Shown one piece after another: positions 1-5,732 of a DNA stretch of 6,553 nucleotides. Position 1 is the first letter of the stretch. Every line of letters begins with the position of its first letter. A program made the translations under genes and the position numbers. Origin of the DNA: an uncultured Clostridia bacterium (GTDB lineage: Bacteria > Bacillota > Clostridia > Christensenellales > Aristaeellaceae). The stretch covers positions 1 through 6,553 of the forward strand of contig CAMDVP010000175.1 in the NCBI GenBank assembly GCA_945877525.1, written 5' to 3'. Below the pieces are notes generated by a model, which saw nothing but the letters and a program-made list of their open reading frames with translations, was not told where the DNA came from and searched no databases.

Positions 1-3
1 ATC

Positions 4-558
4 GTGCGAGCGACCGGAATTGTGAGAAGAATCGACGAGCTTGGCCGGGTGGTCATCCCCAAGGAAATTCGCAGAACCCTGCGGATTCGTGAGGGCGATC
101 CACTGGAGATTTACACCGACAGGGATGGCGAGGTCATCCTGAAGAAATACTCCCCCATTGGCGAAATGTCGTCTTTCGCCAAGGACTACACGGAATCCCT
201 GTTCCGCTCCCTGGGGCACATCGCCTGCATCGTGGACCGCGATCAGGTGGTGGCCGCCAGCGGCGTGAGCAAGAAGGAATTGTGGGACAAGCCCATCAGC
301 CATGATCTGGAAACCGCCATCGCCAACCGGCAGACCGTGGCCATCAACCGGCAGAGTGGCGGCAAAACCGTGGCCGTTACCAACGAGGAGGACGCTCAGG
401 GCTACACCGCTCAGGTGCTTTCCCCCATCATTGCCGATGGCGAGGCCATCGGCGCGGTGTTGCTGCTCAGCCGCGAGCAGGGGGCGCGCATGGGTGACAC
501 CGAGCTGAAGGTGGCCGAAACCGCCGCCGGCATCGTGGGACGACAGATGGAGCAGTAG
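4..558 (+). CDS. spoVT: Stage V sporulation protein T, AbrB-type transcription factor
   Basis: SpoVT is a DNA-binding regulator that acts in the forespore and tunes sigma-G dependent genes for spore coat, cortex and germination; this role is known from Bacillus subtilis. The 184-residue product is close to the usual length of about 178. Residues 1-50 form the AbrB/MazE-like swapped-hairpin DNA-binding domain, with the hallmark run ATGIVRRIDELGRVVIPKEI (residues 3-22) and RIREGDPLEI (27-36). Residues 55-184 look like the GAF-like C-terminal domain, ending in the family-typical AAGIVGRQMEQ. The start is GTG at position 4, chosen because family members begin at exactly this point (MKATGIVRRID). 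Its ribosome binding site lies outside the window, so the start rests on similarity alone. An intrinsic terminator follows directly, so it is transcribed separately from the flippase gene downstream. I see nothing broken or unusual in it. Confidence 0.96.
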   Translation: MRATGIVRRIDELGRVVIPKEIRRTLRIREGDPLEIYTDRDGEVILKKYSPIGEMSSFAKDYTESLFRSLGHIACIVDRDQVVAASGVSKKELWDKPISHDLETAIANRQTVAINRQSGGKTVAVTNEEDAQGYTAQVLSPIIADGEAIGAVLLLSREQGARMGDTELKVAETAAGIVGRQMEQ

Positions 559-566
559 CGCCGCAC

Positions 567-602
567 AGCCCTTCCTCCCGGATGAGGAGGAAGGGGCTTT
601 TT
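567..602 (+). terminator. Rho-independent terminator of spoVT
   Basis: The arm at 567-578 (AGCCCTTCCTCC) pairs with 586-598 (GGAGGAAGGGGCT). This gives 12 base pairs with a single bulged G at 593 and a 7-base loop, followed directly by a run of T to 602. It starts 8 bases after the spoVT stop codon. It separates spoVT from the promoter and gene downstream. Confidence 0.9.
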
Positions 603-634
603 CTGTCATACCGCGGGAAGCAGCGGATTCTCCC

Positions 635-663
635 TTGTGTCCGGGGACAATCCGGCGTATAAT
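635..663 (+). promoter_or_regulatory. Probable sigma-A promoter of the flippase-mazG operon
   Basis: A perfect -10 hexamer TATAAT lies at 658-663, with TTGTGT at 635-640 as the -35 (three of six consensus bases) at the optimal 17-base spacing. Transcription should start near 669-671, about 38 bases before the ATG at 708. The position directly after the spoVT terminator and before the next gene fits a promoter for the flippase-mazG unit. No sigma-E or sigma-G type hexamers stand out, so I infer vegetative expression. A 12-base dyad, TGTCC-GG-GGACA (638-649), overlaps the -35. A second dyad, AGGACG-N8-CGTCCT (666-685), covers the expected start point. Confidence 0.75.
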
Positions 664-707
664 AGAGGACGATATTCTCCGTCCTGACGGTGCAAAGGAA
701 GGTCCTT

Positions 708-2279
708 ATGGCAAAGACGACCAAGTCCCTGGTGGGCGGCATCACCGTGCTGAGCGCTGCGGGCATTATCTGCAAGCTGGTAGGGGTATTGTTTAGCATT
801 CCCCTCACCTGGCTGATCGGCGCGGAAGGGCTGGGCATTTTCCAGTCAGTATTTCCCACCTACAATCTGCTTCTGACCATCTCCTCCGCCGGACTGCCGG
901 TTGCCATTTCCCGCATGGTGTCCCACTGCCTGGCTAAAGATGATCCGCGCAACGCCCGCAGGGTGTTTCGGGTAGCGCTGTGGCTGCTGGCGGCCCTGGG
1001 CTGCGTTTGCACCATCGTCATGCTTGCCTGCAGCCGGCAATTGTCCCAGCTGGTCAACGAACCCCAGTCTGTGCAGGGGTTCCAGGTCATCGCACCCTGC
1101 GTGGCCATTGTGTGCGTGCTGTCGGCCTTCCGCGGCTTTATGCAGGGACAGCAGAACATGGTACCCACCGCCACCAGCCAACTCATCGAGCAGGTGGGCA
1201 AAGTGTTCATTTCCCTGCCCCTGGCGTATTTCGGCTCCCGCATGGGCCTTGCCGAGGGCGCTGCCGGGGCGCTGCTTGGCATCACCATTGTGGAAGCGGT
1301 CGCGCTTGTGTACATGATCGCTCTCTACTTCCGTCAGCGCGGGGCGTTTGACCGTATTCCCCAGCTTTCCGCTGATGCGCCCATTGCCTCCTCCGCCCTG
1401 GGCAAGCGGCTGATGGTCATCTCCATTCCCATCACCATTGCCTCATGCATTGTGCCCCTGGCGCAATTTGTGGATTCCACCATGCTGGTGTCCCGGATGA
1501 TGGACGCGGGTATTGCCCAGTCGGAGGCCCGTTCGCTCTACGGTCTGTTTTCCGGTCTGGTCATCCGCCTGATTAACGTACCCACCGCCCTGGCCCTGTC
1601 CATTTCCATGAGCTTGGTGCCTGCCATTTCCTCCGCCAAGGCCCTGGAGGATCATGCTGCCATCGCGAGGCAGAGCGATCTGGGGCTGCGCTTTGCCTTT
1701 CTCATCGGCATGCCCTGCTCCGTCGGCATGAGCCTGCTCAGCCGTCCTATCCTGGCCTTCTTCTATCAGGGTACGCTCTCCGCCGAACACCTGCAGGTGG
1801 CCAGCGAGCTGCTCTCCGTGTCCAGCCTGACGGTGGTGCTCTTTACCGTGGTGCAGGCCACCAGCTCTATCCTGCAGGGGCTCCACAAACAGCGCCTGCC
1901 CATGTATACCCTGGTTGCCGGGGTGGCGGTGAAAATTCTGATGAACTACCTTCTGGTGGGCATTCCATCCATCAACATCCACGGCGGGCCGCTGGCCTCC
2001 ATCGCATGTTACAGCATTTCCATGATTCCAAACCTGTACTTTGTGCTGAAGTACGCCCGCATGCGCTTTAACTGGCAGGGTTGGATTCTCCGGCCCGCCG
2101 CCGCCACGGCCGTCATGGGGCTGGCTGTGTTCGCCTTGCGGGAGCTTTTGCCCATCAACCGTCTACTGACCCTTGTGGAGATTGCCGCAGGCGTGGTGGT
2201 CTATGTGATGGCAGCCCTGCTCTTCAAGGCTGTAACGCCCGATGATTTCCGCAGCCTGCGGCGTGGAAAGAAAGCGTGA
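708..2279 (+). CDS. SpoVB/YabM-family polysaccharide or lipid-linked oligosaccharide flippase (MOP superfamily)
   Basis: This is a polytopic membrane protein of 523 residues, the usual size of the SpoVB/YabM/MurJ-like branch of the MOP superfamily, which moves lipid-linked sugar intermediates across the cytoplasmic membrane. Family features include a first helix ending in KLVGVLFSIPLTWLIGAEGLG (23-43), AGLPVAISRMVS (61-72), FRGFMQGQQNMVPTATSQLIEQ (141-162), and LQGLHKQRLPMY with VKILMNYLLVGIPSINIHG (389-426). About 12-14 hydrophobic segments are visible from residue 10 to 508, and the C-terminus is basic. The start is ATG 708, because AGGAAGG at 696-702 sits 5 bases before it; an in-frame GTG at 690 lacks such a site. 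It sits between spoVT and yabN/mazG, the position of yabM in B. subtilis. Its stop overlaps the ribosome binding site of mazG, so the two are probably co-translated. Family assignment is firm. The substrate, and whether it acts in spore cortex synthesis (SpoVB) or vegetative wall synthesis, cannot be decided from sequence. Confidence 0.9.
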   Translation: MAKTTKSLVGGITVLSAAGIICKLVGVLFSIPLTWLIGAEGLGIFQSVFPTYNLLLTISSAGLPVAISRMVSHCLAKDDPRNARRVFRVALWLLAALGCVCTIVMLACSRQLSQLVNEPQSVQGFQVIAPCVAIVCVLSAFRGFMQGQQNMVPTATSQLIEQVGKVFISLPLAYFGSRMGLAEGAAGALLGITIVEAVALVYMIALYFRQRGAFDRIPQLSADAPIASSALGKRLMVISIPITIASCIVPLAQFVDSTMLVSRMMDAGIAQSEARSLYGLFSGLVIRLINVPTALALSISMSLVPAISSAKALEDHAAIARQSDLGLRFAFLIGMPCSVGMSLLSRPILAFFYQGTLSAEHLQVASELLSVSSLTVVLFTVVQATSSILQGLHKQRLPMYTLVAGVAVKILMNYLLVGIPSINIHGGPLASIACYSISMIPNLYFVLKYARMRFNWQGWILRPAAATAVMGLAVFALRELLPINRLLTLVEIAAGVVVYVMAALLFKAVTPDDFRSLRRGKKA

Positions 2280-2291
2280 GGTGACCTACCA

Positions 2292-3749
2292 ATGAAGCCC
2301 ATGATCACCGTTGTATCCCTTGGCCCCGGCAGCCCGGAGCTGATGACGCTGCAAACCGTTCAGGCCCTTCAAAAGGCCCGGCGGCTGATCCTTCGCACAA
2401 GCCGCCATAGCGTGTCGTCCTGGCTTGAGGAAAACGGCATTGGCTTTGATTCCCTGGATGCCTGGTATGACCGCTACGATGATTTCGATGCGCTACACAG
2501 CGCCATCGCCCGCCATCTGTGGGAGCAGGCACAAAGCAGCCCCATCACCTACGCGGTCATGGACGCCTCCAGCGACGGCTCGGTTGCGGAACTGTCCGCG
2601 CAATGCCCGGAGGACGGCACGCTGACGCTGATGCCTGGGCTGTCCATGACGGATGTGTATCTCAGCGAGCTTCCCGACGCCAGAGCCCGCATACACGGTC
2701 TGCGCACCCTGCCCTCCACATCCTGCGCCACCGCACGGCACGATCCCCGCCTGCCCCTGCTGATTACCGAGCTGGACTCTCCCGTGCTGGCGGGCGAAGT
2801 GAAGCTGTGGCTTGGCGACTTGTACAACGAGGAGTCCAACGTGGTGTTCTTCCCATCCCGGGTGAAGGCGCACCGCCGGCCCATATCCATCCAACTGATG
2901 GAACTGGACCGGCAGCATGGCTACGACCACACCTGCGCCGTGTATGTTCCCGCTTCTCCCCTTGATCAGCGCAACCGCTTCTGCTTCGACGATCTGCTGG
3001 AGGTCATGGCACTGCTGCGAGGCGAAAACGGCTGTCCCTGGGATCGGGAACAGACCCACAAGAGCCTGCGCAAGTTCCTGCTGGAGGAAGCCTACGAGGC
3101 CGCAGGAGCCATCGACGAGGAAGATCCCGATCACCTGGCGGATGAGTTGGGCGACGTCCTCTTGCAGGTGGTATTCCACGCCAGCGTGGGTGAAAGCCAC
3201 GGGGAATTCTCCATTGGAGACGTAACCACGGCCATCTGCAGGAAAATGATCTACCGGCACGCCCAAATCTTCGGTACTGATCAGTGTGCCACCGCCAAAG
3301 ATGATGCAGACAACTGGGAGAGTCTGAAGAAAGTGGACAAGGGACATCACACCCAGAGCGAGGTGCTTGCCGACGTGTCCCGCACTCTGCCCTCCCTCAC
3401 CCGCGCCCACAAGGTGCAGAAGAAGGCCGCCCAAGTGGGGTTTGATTGGAGTGCGCCCCTGGAGGCATTGCCCAAGGTGCATGAGGAAGCCGACGAGGTT
3501 CGCGCCGAGCTGGAAGCCGGCCGTGACCCTGCCGAGGAGCTGGGCGACCTGCTTTTCTCTTGCGTCAATGTGACGCGTTTATCCGGCCTGGACGCGGAAC
3601 GTCTGCTGGAATTGGCCACCGAAAAGTTCATCCGACGCTTTTCCGCCATGGAAAATCTGATAAAATGCGATGGAAAATCGTTGGAGGGCTTGACTTTGAG
3701 CGAAATGGATGTATACTGGAACCAGGTCAAATCCGCGCAGAGAAGCTAA
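2292..3749 (+). CDS. mazG: Nucleoside triphosphate pyrophosphohydrolase MazG with N-terminal tetrapyrrole-methylase-like domain (YabN type)
   Basis: The 485-residue cytosolic protein has the fusion layout of B. subtilis YabN. Residues 1-225 form a tetrapyrrole (corrin/porphyrin) methylase-like domain, with SLGPGSPELMTL (9-20) and MPGLSMTDVYLSEL (114-127). Two MazG domains follow, which hydrolyse NTPs to NMP and pyrophosphate and help clear aberrant nucleotides. The first MazG domain carries GCPWDREQTH (247-256), the metal-binding EExxE at 265-269 and ExxD at 285-288. The second carries EExxE at 398-402 and ExxD at 416-419. Both MazG metal sites are therefore intact. The methylase half is less so: the Pro-Gly-(Asp/His)-Pro motif normally following 'YAV' is replaced by MDASSDGSVAEL (90-101), and the first glycine of the N-terminal loop is Ser9. 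ATG 2292 has GAGGTGA (2278-2284) 7 bases upstream, overlapping the flippase stop. The gap is 12 bases, implying one operon. The function of the methylase half is unknown even in well-studied relatives. Confidence 0.94.
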   Translation: MKPMITVVSLGPGSPELMTLQTVQALQKARRLILRTSRHSVSSWLEENGIGFDSLDAWYDRYDDFDALHSAIARHLWEQAQSSPITYAVMDASSDGSVAELSAQCPEDGTLTLMPGLSMTDVYLSELPDARARIHGLRTLPSTSCATARHDPRLPLLITELDSPVLAGEVKLWLGDLYNEESNVVFFPSRVKAHRRPISIQLMELDRQHGYDHTCAVYVPASPLDQRNRFCFDDLLEVMALLRGENGCPWDREQTHKSLRKFLLEEAYEAAGAIDEEDPDHLADELGDVLLQVVFHASVGESHGEFSIGDVTTAICRKMIYRHAQIFGTDQCATAKDDADNWESLKKVDKGHHTQSEVLADVSRTLPSLTRAHKVQKKAAQVGFDWSAPLEALPKVHEEADEVRAELEAGRDPAEELGDLLFSCVNVTRLSGLDAERLLELATEKFIRRFSAMENLIKCDGKSLEGLTLSEMDVYWNQVKSAQRS

Positions 3750-3897
3750 AAGCGGAATTGACCCTCCAATGCGGGAGAGCTCCGGCTGCGTTACAACCGG
3801 CAGCCGCAATGGTCGCCCCGCTGCATGCAAGGACGCTTGCGTCCCATATTCCACGCCGCGCTACAGTGCACGGCACATAACAAGGAGGAAAAAACCC
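3750..3897 (+). promoter_or_regulatory. Leader region of hup with two small hairpins and a weak promoter candidate
   Basis: This 148-base gap holds no gene I can support. A hairpin of 7 pairs is formed by CGGCTGC (3783-3789) and GCAGCCG (3800-3806). A tight dyad GGACG-CTTG-CGTCC spans 3831-3844. Neither is followed by a T run, so neither looks like an intrinsic terminator. HU genes are usually strongly expressed, so a promoter is expected here. The best I find is TTGCGT (3837-3842) with TACAGT (3862-3867), but the 19-base spacing makes it weak. A strong ribosome binding site, AGGAGG at 3883-3888, ends the region. Confidence 0.35.
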
Positions 3898-4173
3898 ATG
3901 AACAAGACTGAACTGACCGCTGCCCTGGCCGCCAAGACCGGCTTTGCCAAGAAGGACGCCGAGAAGGCTCTTAACGCCTTTGTCGATGTCGTGACCGAAG
4001 CCCTCACCGCCGGTGAGAAGGTGCAGGTTGTCGGCTTTGGCTCCTTTGAAGTCAAGACCCGCCCCGCCCGTACCGCCCGCAATCCCCGCACCGGCGAGGA
4101 AATCAAGATTGGCGCCTCCAAGGCCCCTGTGTTCAAGGCTGGCAAGGCCCTGAAGGACACCGTCAACAAGTAA
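3898..4173 (+). CDS. hup: DNA-binding protein HU
   Basis: HU is a small histone-like protein that binds and bends DNA as a dimer and helps organise the nucleoid. The product has 91 residues, about the standard 90. It starts MNKTELTAALAAKTGFAKKD, has the core GFGSFEV (46-52), and has the arm segment RNPRTGEEIKI (61-71), whose proline at 63 is the residue known to intercalate into DNA. The C-terminus, APVFKAGKALKDTVNK, is typical. ATG 3898 is chosen because AGGAGG (3883-3888) sits 9 bases upstream and because it gives the canonical N-terminus; the reading frame runs open upstream to 3709 only by chance. It lies between mazG and rqcP, a common arrangement in Clostridia, while B. subtilis lacks hup at this spot. 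A strong terminator directly after it suggests a separate abundant transcript. Nothing suggests the IHF-type relatives rather than HU. Confidence 0.96.
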   Translation: MNKTELTAALAAKTGFAKKDAEKALNAFVDVVTEALTAGEKVQVVGFGSFEVKTRPARTARNPRTGEEIKIGASKAPVFKAGKALKDTVNK

Positions 4174-4188
4174 GCCGTCCATGGTATC

Positions 4189-4222
4189 ACGCTCGCGGGC
4201 CCATGCCTGCGGGCGTTTTCTT
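4189..4222 (+). terminator. Rho-independent terminator of hup
   Basis: The arm at 4190-4200 pairs with 4205-4215 over 11 positions (nine Watson-Crick and two G-U), around the tetraloop CCAT. An A-T pair (4189/4216) extends it at the base. TTTTCTT (4216-4222) follows. It starts 16 bases after the hup stop and ends about 32 bases before the rqcP start. Transcription of rqcP-ispDF would therefore need read-through or a promoter I cannot see. Confidence 0.9.
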
Positions 4223-4254
4223 CACCCCATTCCATGATCACAGGGAGGTACCCC

Positions 4255-4527
4255 ATGCGTCTGGACAAATATCTGAAGGTTTCCCGCATCATCAAGCGCC
4301 GCACCGTGGCCAATGAAGCCTGCAGCGGCGGCCGTGTGACTCTGAACGGAAAGGTGGTCAAGCCCGGCGCCGAGGTGCATGTCGGCGATCAAATGACCAT
4401 TCGCTTCGGTGACCGCTATGGTCGCTATGAAATCCTTTCCATCGCTGAAACGGTGCGCAAGGAGGGCGCGGCAGACATGTACCGTGTGCTTTCCGAGGAC
4501 GAGGGCGTAGCCGCCCAGCGCAGCTGA
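4255..4527 (+). CDS. rqcP: RqcP (YabO/Hsp15-type S4 domain RNA-binding protein)
   Basis: RqcP works with RqcH on obstructed 50S subunits in bacterial ribosome-associated quality control, helping translocation while poly-alanine tails are added to stalled nascent chains; this is known from B. subtilis YabO. The 90-residue product is nearly all S4 domain: MRLDKYLKVSRIIKRRTVAN (1-20) is almost the family signature, followed by GGRVTLNG (25-32) and VGDQMTIRFG (43-52). A short tail contains KKE-like KEGAADMY (69-76), also typical. ATG 4255 is chosen because GGGAGG (4243-4248) lies 6 bases upstream and the product then starts MRLDK as in relatives; the in-frame ATG at 4234 would add residues inside the hup terminator tail. 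The stop is separated from ispDF by 3 bases. In B. subtilis the next genes are yabP, yabQ and divIC, which are absent here. Confidence 0.94.
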   Translation: MRLDKYLKVSRIIKRRTVANEACSGGRVTLNGKVVKPGAEVHVGDQMTIRFGDRYGRYEILSIAETVRKEGAADMYRVLSEDEGVAAQRS

Positions 4528-4530
4528 GCC

Positions 4531-5691
4531 ATGTGGTACGCTGTTTTGCTGGCCGGAGGTTCCGGCTCCCGTATGGGCGCAGGGAAGAACAAGGTACTAC
4601 TGTCACTGGCCGGAGAACCCGTAATCTGCCGGGCCGCCAAAGCCTTCCGCAGTCTGGTGGACGGCATGGTCGTTGTCGCCCGTGAAGAGGACCGGCAGGC
4701 CATCCATCAGGCTCTCAGTGCCGCGGGGCTGATGGAAAACACATGCATTGTTCCCGGCGGCGACACACGGCAGGCCTCCGTTTGGAATGGCCTGCAGGCG
4801 CTTCCCGCGGCCTGCGACATGGTGCTCATACACGACGGCGCACGCTGCCTGGTGGACGAGGACACCATCCGCCGCGCCATGGCCGGAGCGGAGGCCTGCG
4901 GCGCCGGTGTGGCTGCGATCCCCGCTGTGGACACGGTGAAGCAGGTGGACGAGGACGAGCGTGTGATTGACACCCCCGACCGGGCGTTCCTTCGGGTCGT
5001 ACAGACTCCGCAGGCATTTGCTGTGCCCCTGATTCGACGCGCCCATGAACAGGCCCAGATGGACCATTTTCTCGGCACGGACGATGCGTCCCTGGTAGAG
5101 CGCCTGGGCGTCCCTGTACAATTGACCCTGGGAAGCCGCCGGAACCTGAAGCTCACCACCCCGGAAGATTTTGCCGCAGCACAGGCCATGCTGTGTCCAT
5201 CCCCAGCCCTGCCCTCCTTGCGTATCGGTCAGGGATATGATGTGCACCGCCTGGTGCCTGACCGCGCTCTTATCCTATGCGGCGTGGAGATTCCCCACAC
5301 CCTGGGACTGCTGGGGCACAGCGACGCGGACGTGGCGCTTCACGCGCTGATGGACGCCATGCTCGGGGCCATGGCCCTGGGCGACATCGGCCGCCACTTT
5401 CCGGACACCGATCCGCAATACAAAGGCATCTCCTCTTTGAAGCTGCTGAAGCATGTGGTATCCCTCCTGCACGATCAAGGAGCCCGGGTCACCAACGCAG
5501 ACATCACTATTGTCGCTCAAAGGCCCAAACTGCTGCCCTTTGTCCCGCAAATGCGGCAGAATGCCGCCGACGCGCTGGGGCTTCCCATCAGCCGGGTCAA
5601 TGTAAAGGCCACCACCACCGAGCGACTGGCCTTTGAGGGCCGCGAAGAAGGCATCAGCGCCCAGGCCGTCTGCCTGGTGGATGTTCGCTGA
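4531..5691 (+). CDS. ispDF: Bifunctional IspD/IspF: 2-C-methyl-D-erythritol 4-phosphate cytidylyltransferase and 2,4-cyclodiphosphate synthase
   Basis: This 386-residue cytosolic fusion catalyses two non-consecutive steps of the MEP isoprenoid pathway. IspD (about 1-223) joins CTP to MEP. It shows LAGGSGSRMG (7-16), with Arg14 and Lys21 matching the catalytic Arg20/Lys27 of the E. coli enzyme by spacing, GGDTRQASVWNGL (77-89), HDGAR (101-105), VQTPQAF (157-163) and TDDASLVE (183-190). IspF (about 229-386) cyclises CDP-ME 2-phosphate to MEcPP. Its zinc ligands are Asp237, His239 (GYDVH) and His271 (SDADVALH), and it also has DIGRHFPDTDP (285-295), IIVAQRPK-like IVAQRPKLLPFVPQMR (327-342) and VNVKATTTERLAF (356-368). 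Both halves look intact and are joined by only a few residues. ATG 4531 is where IspD proteins normally begin. No ribosome binding site precedes it, so initiation is probably coupled to rqcP, whose stop ends 3 bases earlier. The intervening kinase IspE is not in this window. Confidence 0.96.
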   Translation: MWYAVLLAGGSGSRMGAGKNKVLLSLAGEPVICRAAKAFRSLVDGMVVVAREEDRQAIHQALSAAGLMENTCIVPGGDTRQASVWNGLQALPAACDMVLIHDGARCLVDEDTIRRAMAGAEACGAGVAAIPAVDTVKQVDEDERVIDTPDRAFLRVVQTPQAFAVPLIRRAHEQAQMDHFLGTDDASLVERLGVPVQLTLGSRRNLKLTTPEDFAAAQAMLCPSPALPSLRIGQGYDVHRLVPDRALILCGVEIPHTLGLLGHSDADVALHALMDAMLGAMALGDIGRHFPDTDPQYKGISSLKLLKHVVSLLHDQGARVTNADITIVAQRPKLLPFVPQMRQNAADALGLPISRVNVKATTTERLAFEGREEGISAQAVCLVDVR

Positions 5692-5694
5692 AAC

Positions 5695-5727
5695 AAAAAG
5701 ACAGGCCATACACGACCTGTCTTTTTT
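5695..5727. terminator. Bidirectional Rho-independent terminator between convergent genes
   Basis: AAAAAGACAGG (5695-5705) pairs perfectly with CCTGTCTTTTT (5716-5726) around a 10-base loop. The A-tract on one side and the T-tract on the other give a U-rich 3' end on either strand. It sits 3 bases after the ispDF stop and 5 bases before the stop of the minus-strand gene. It can therefore end transcription from both directions. Confidence 0.9.
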
Positions 5728-5732
5728 GCGTA

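Noticed and set aside
690..707. GTG at 690 as the start of the flippase
   Set aside because: It has no ribosome binding site, and the strong AGGAAGG at 696-702 would fall inside the coding sequence. ATG 708 fits both the site and the family N-terminus.
1443..1982. Minus-strand open frame of 179 codons antisense to the flippase
   Set aside because: Its translation is dominated by Gly, His and Gln with no membrane or enzyme motifs. It is a codon-bias shadow of the flippase gene.
2493..3482. Long open frame of 329 codons on the minus strand, antisense to mazG
   Set aside because: It lies wholly inside a gene with both MazG metal motifs intact. Its translation has no recognisable domain and is rich in Gly, Gln, His and Val, as expected from reading GC-rich codons backwards.
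3758..3763. TTGACC as a -35 element for hup
   Set aside because: It matches five of six consensus bases, but there is no -10-like hexamer 16-19 bases downstream.
3709..3897. Extended N-terminus of HU beginning inside the end of mazG
   Set aside because: It would add 63 residues unlike any HU protein, and a canonical ribosome binding site precedes ATG 3898.
4234..4254. ATG at 4234 as the start of rqcP
   Set aside because: It has no ribosome binding site and adds residues not seen in RqcP proteins, which start MRLDK. The GGGAGG before 4255 settles the start.
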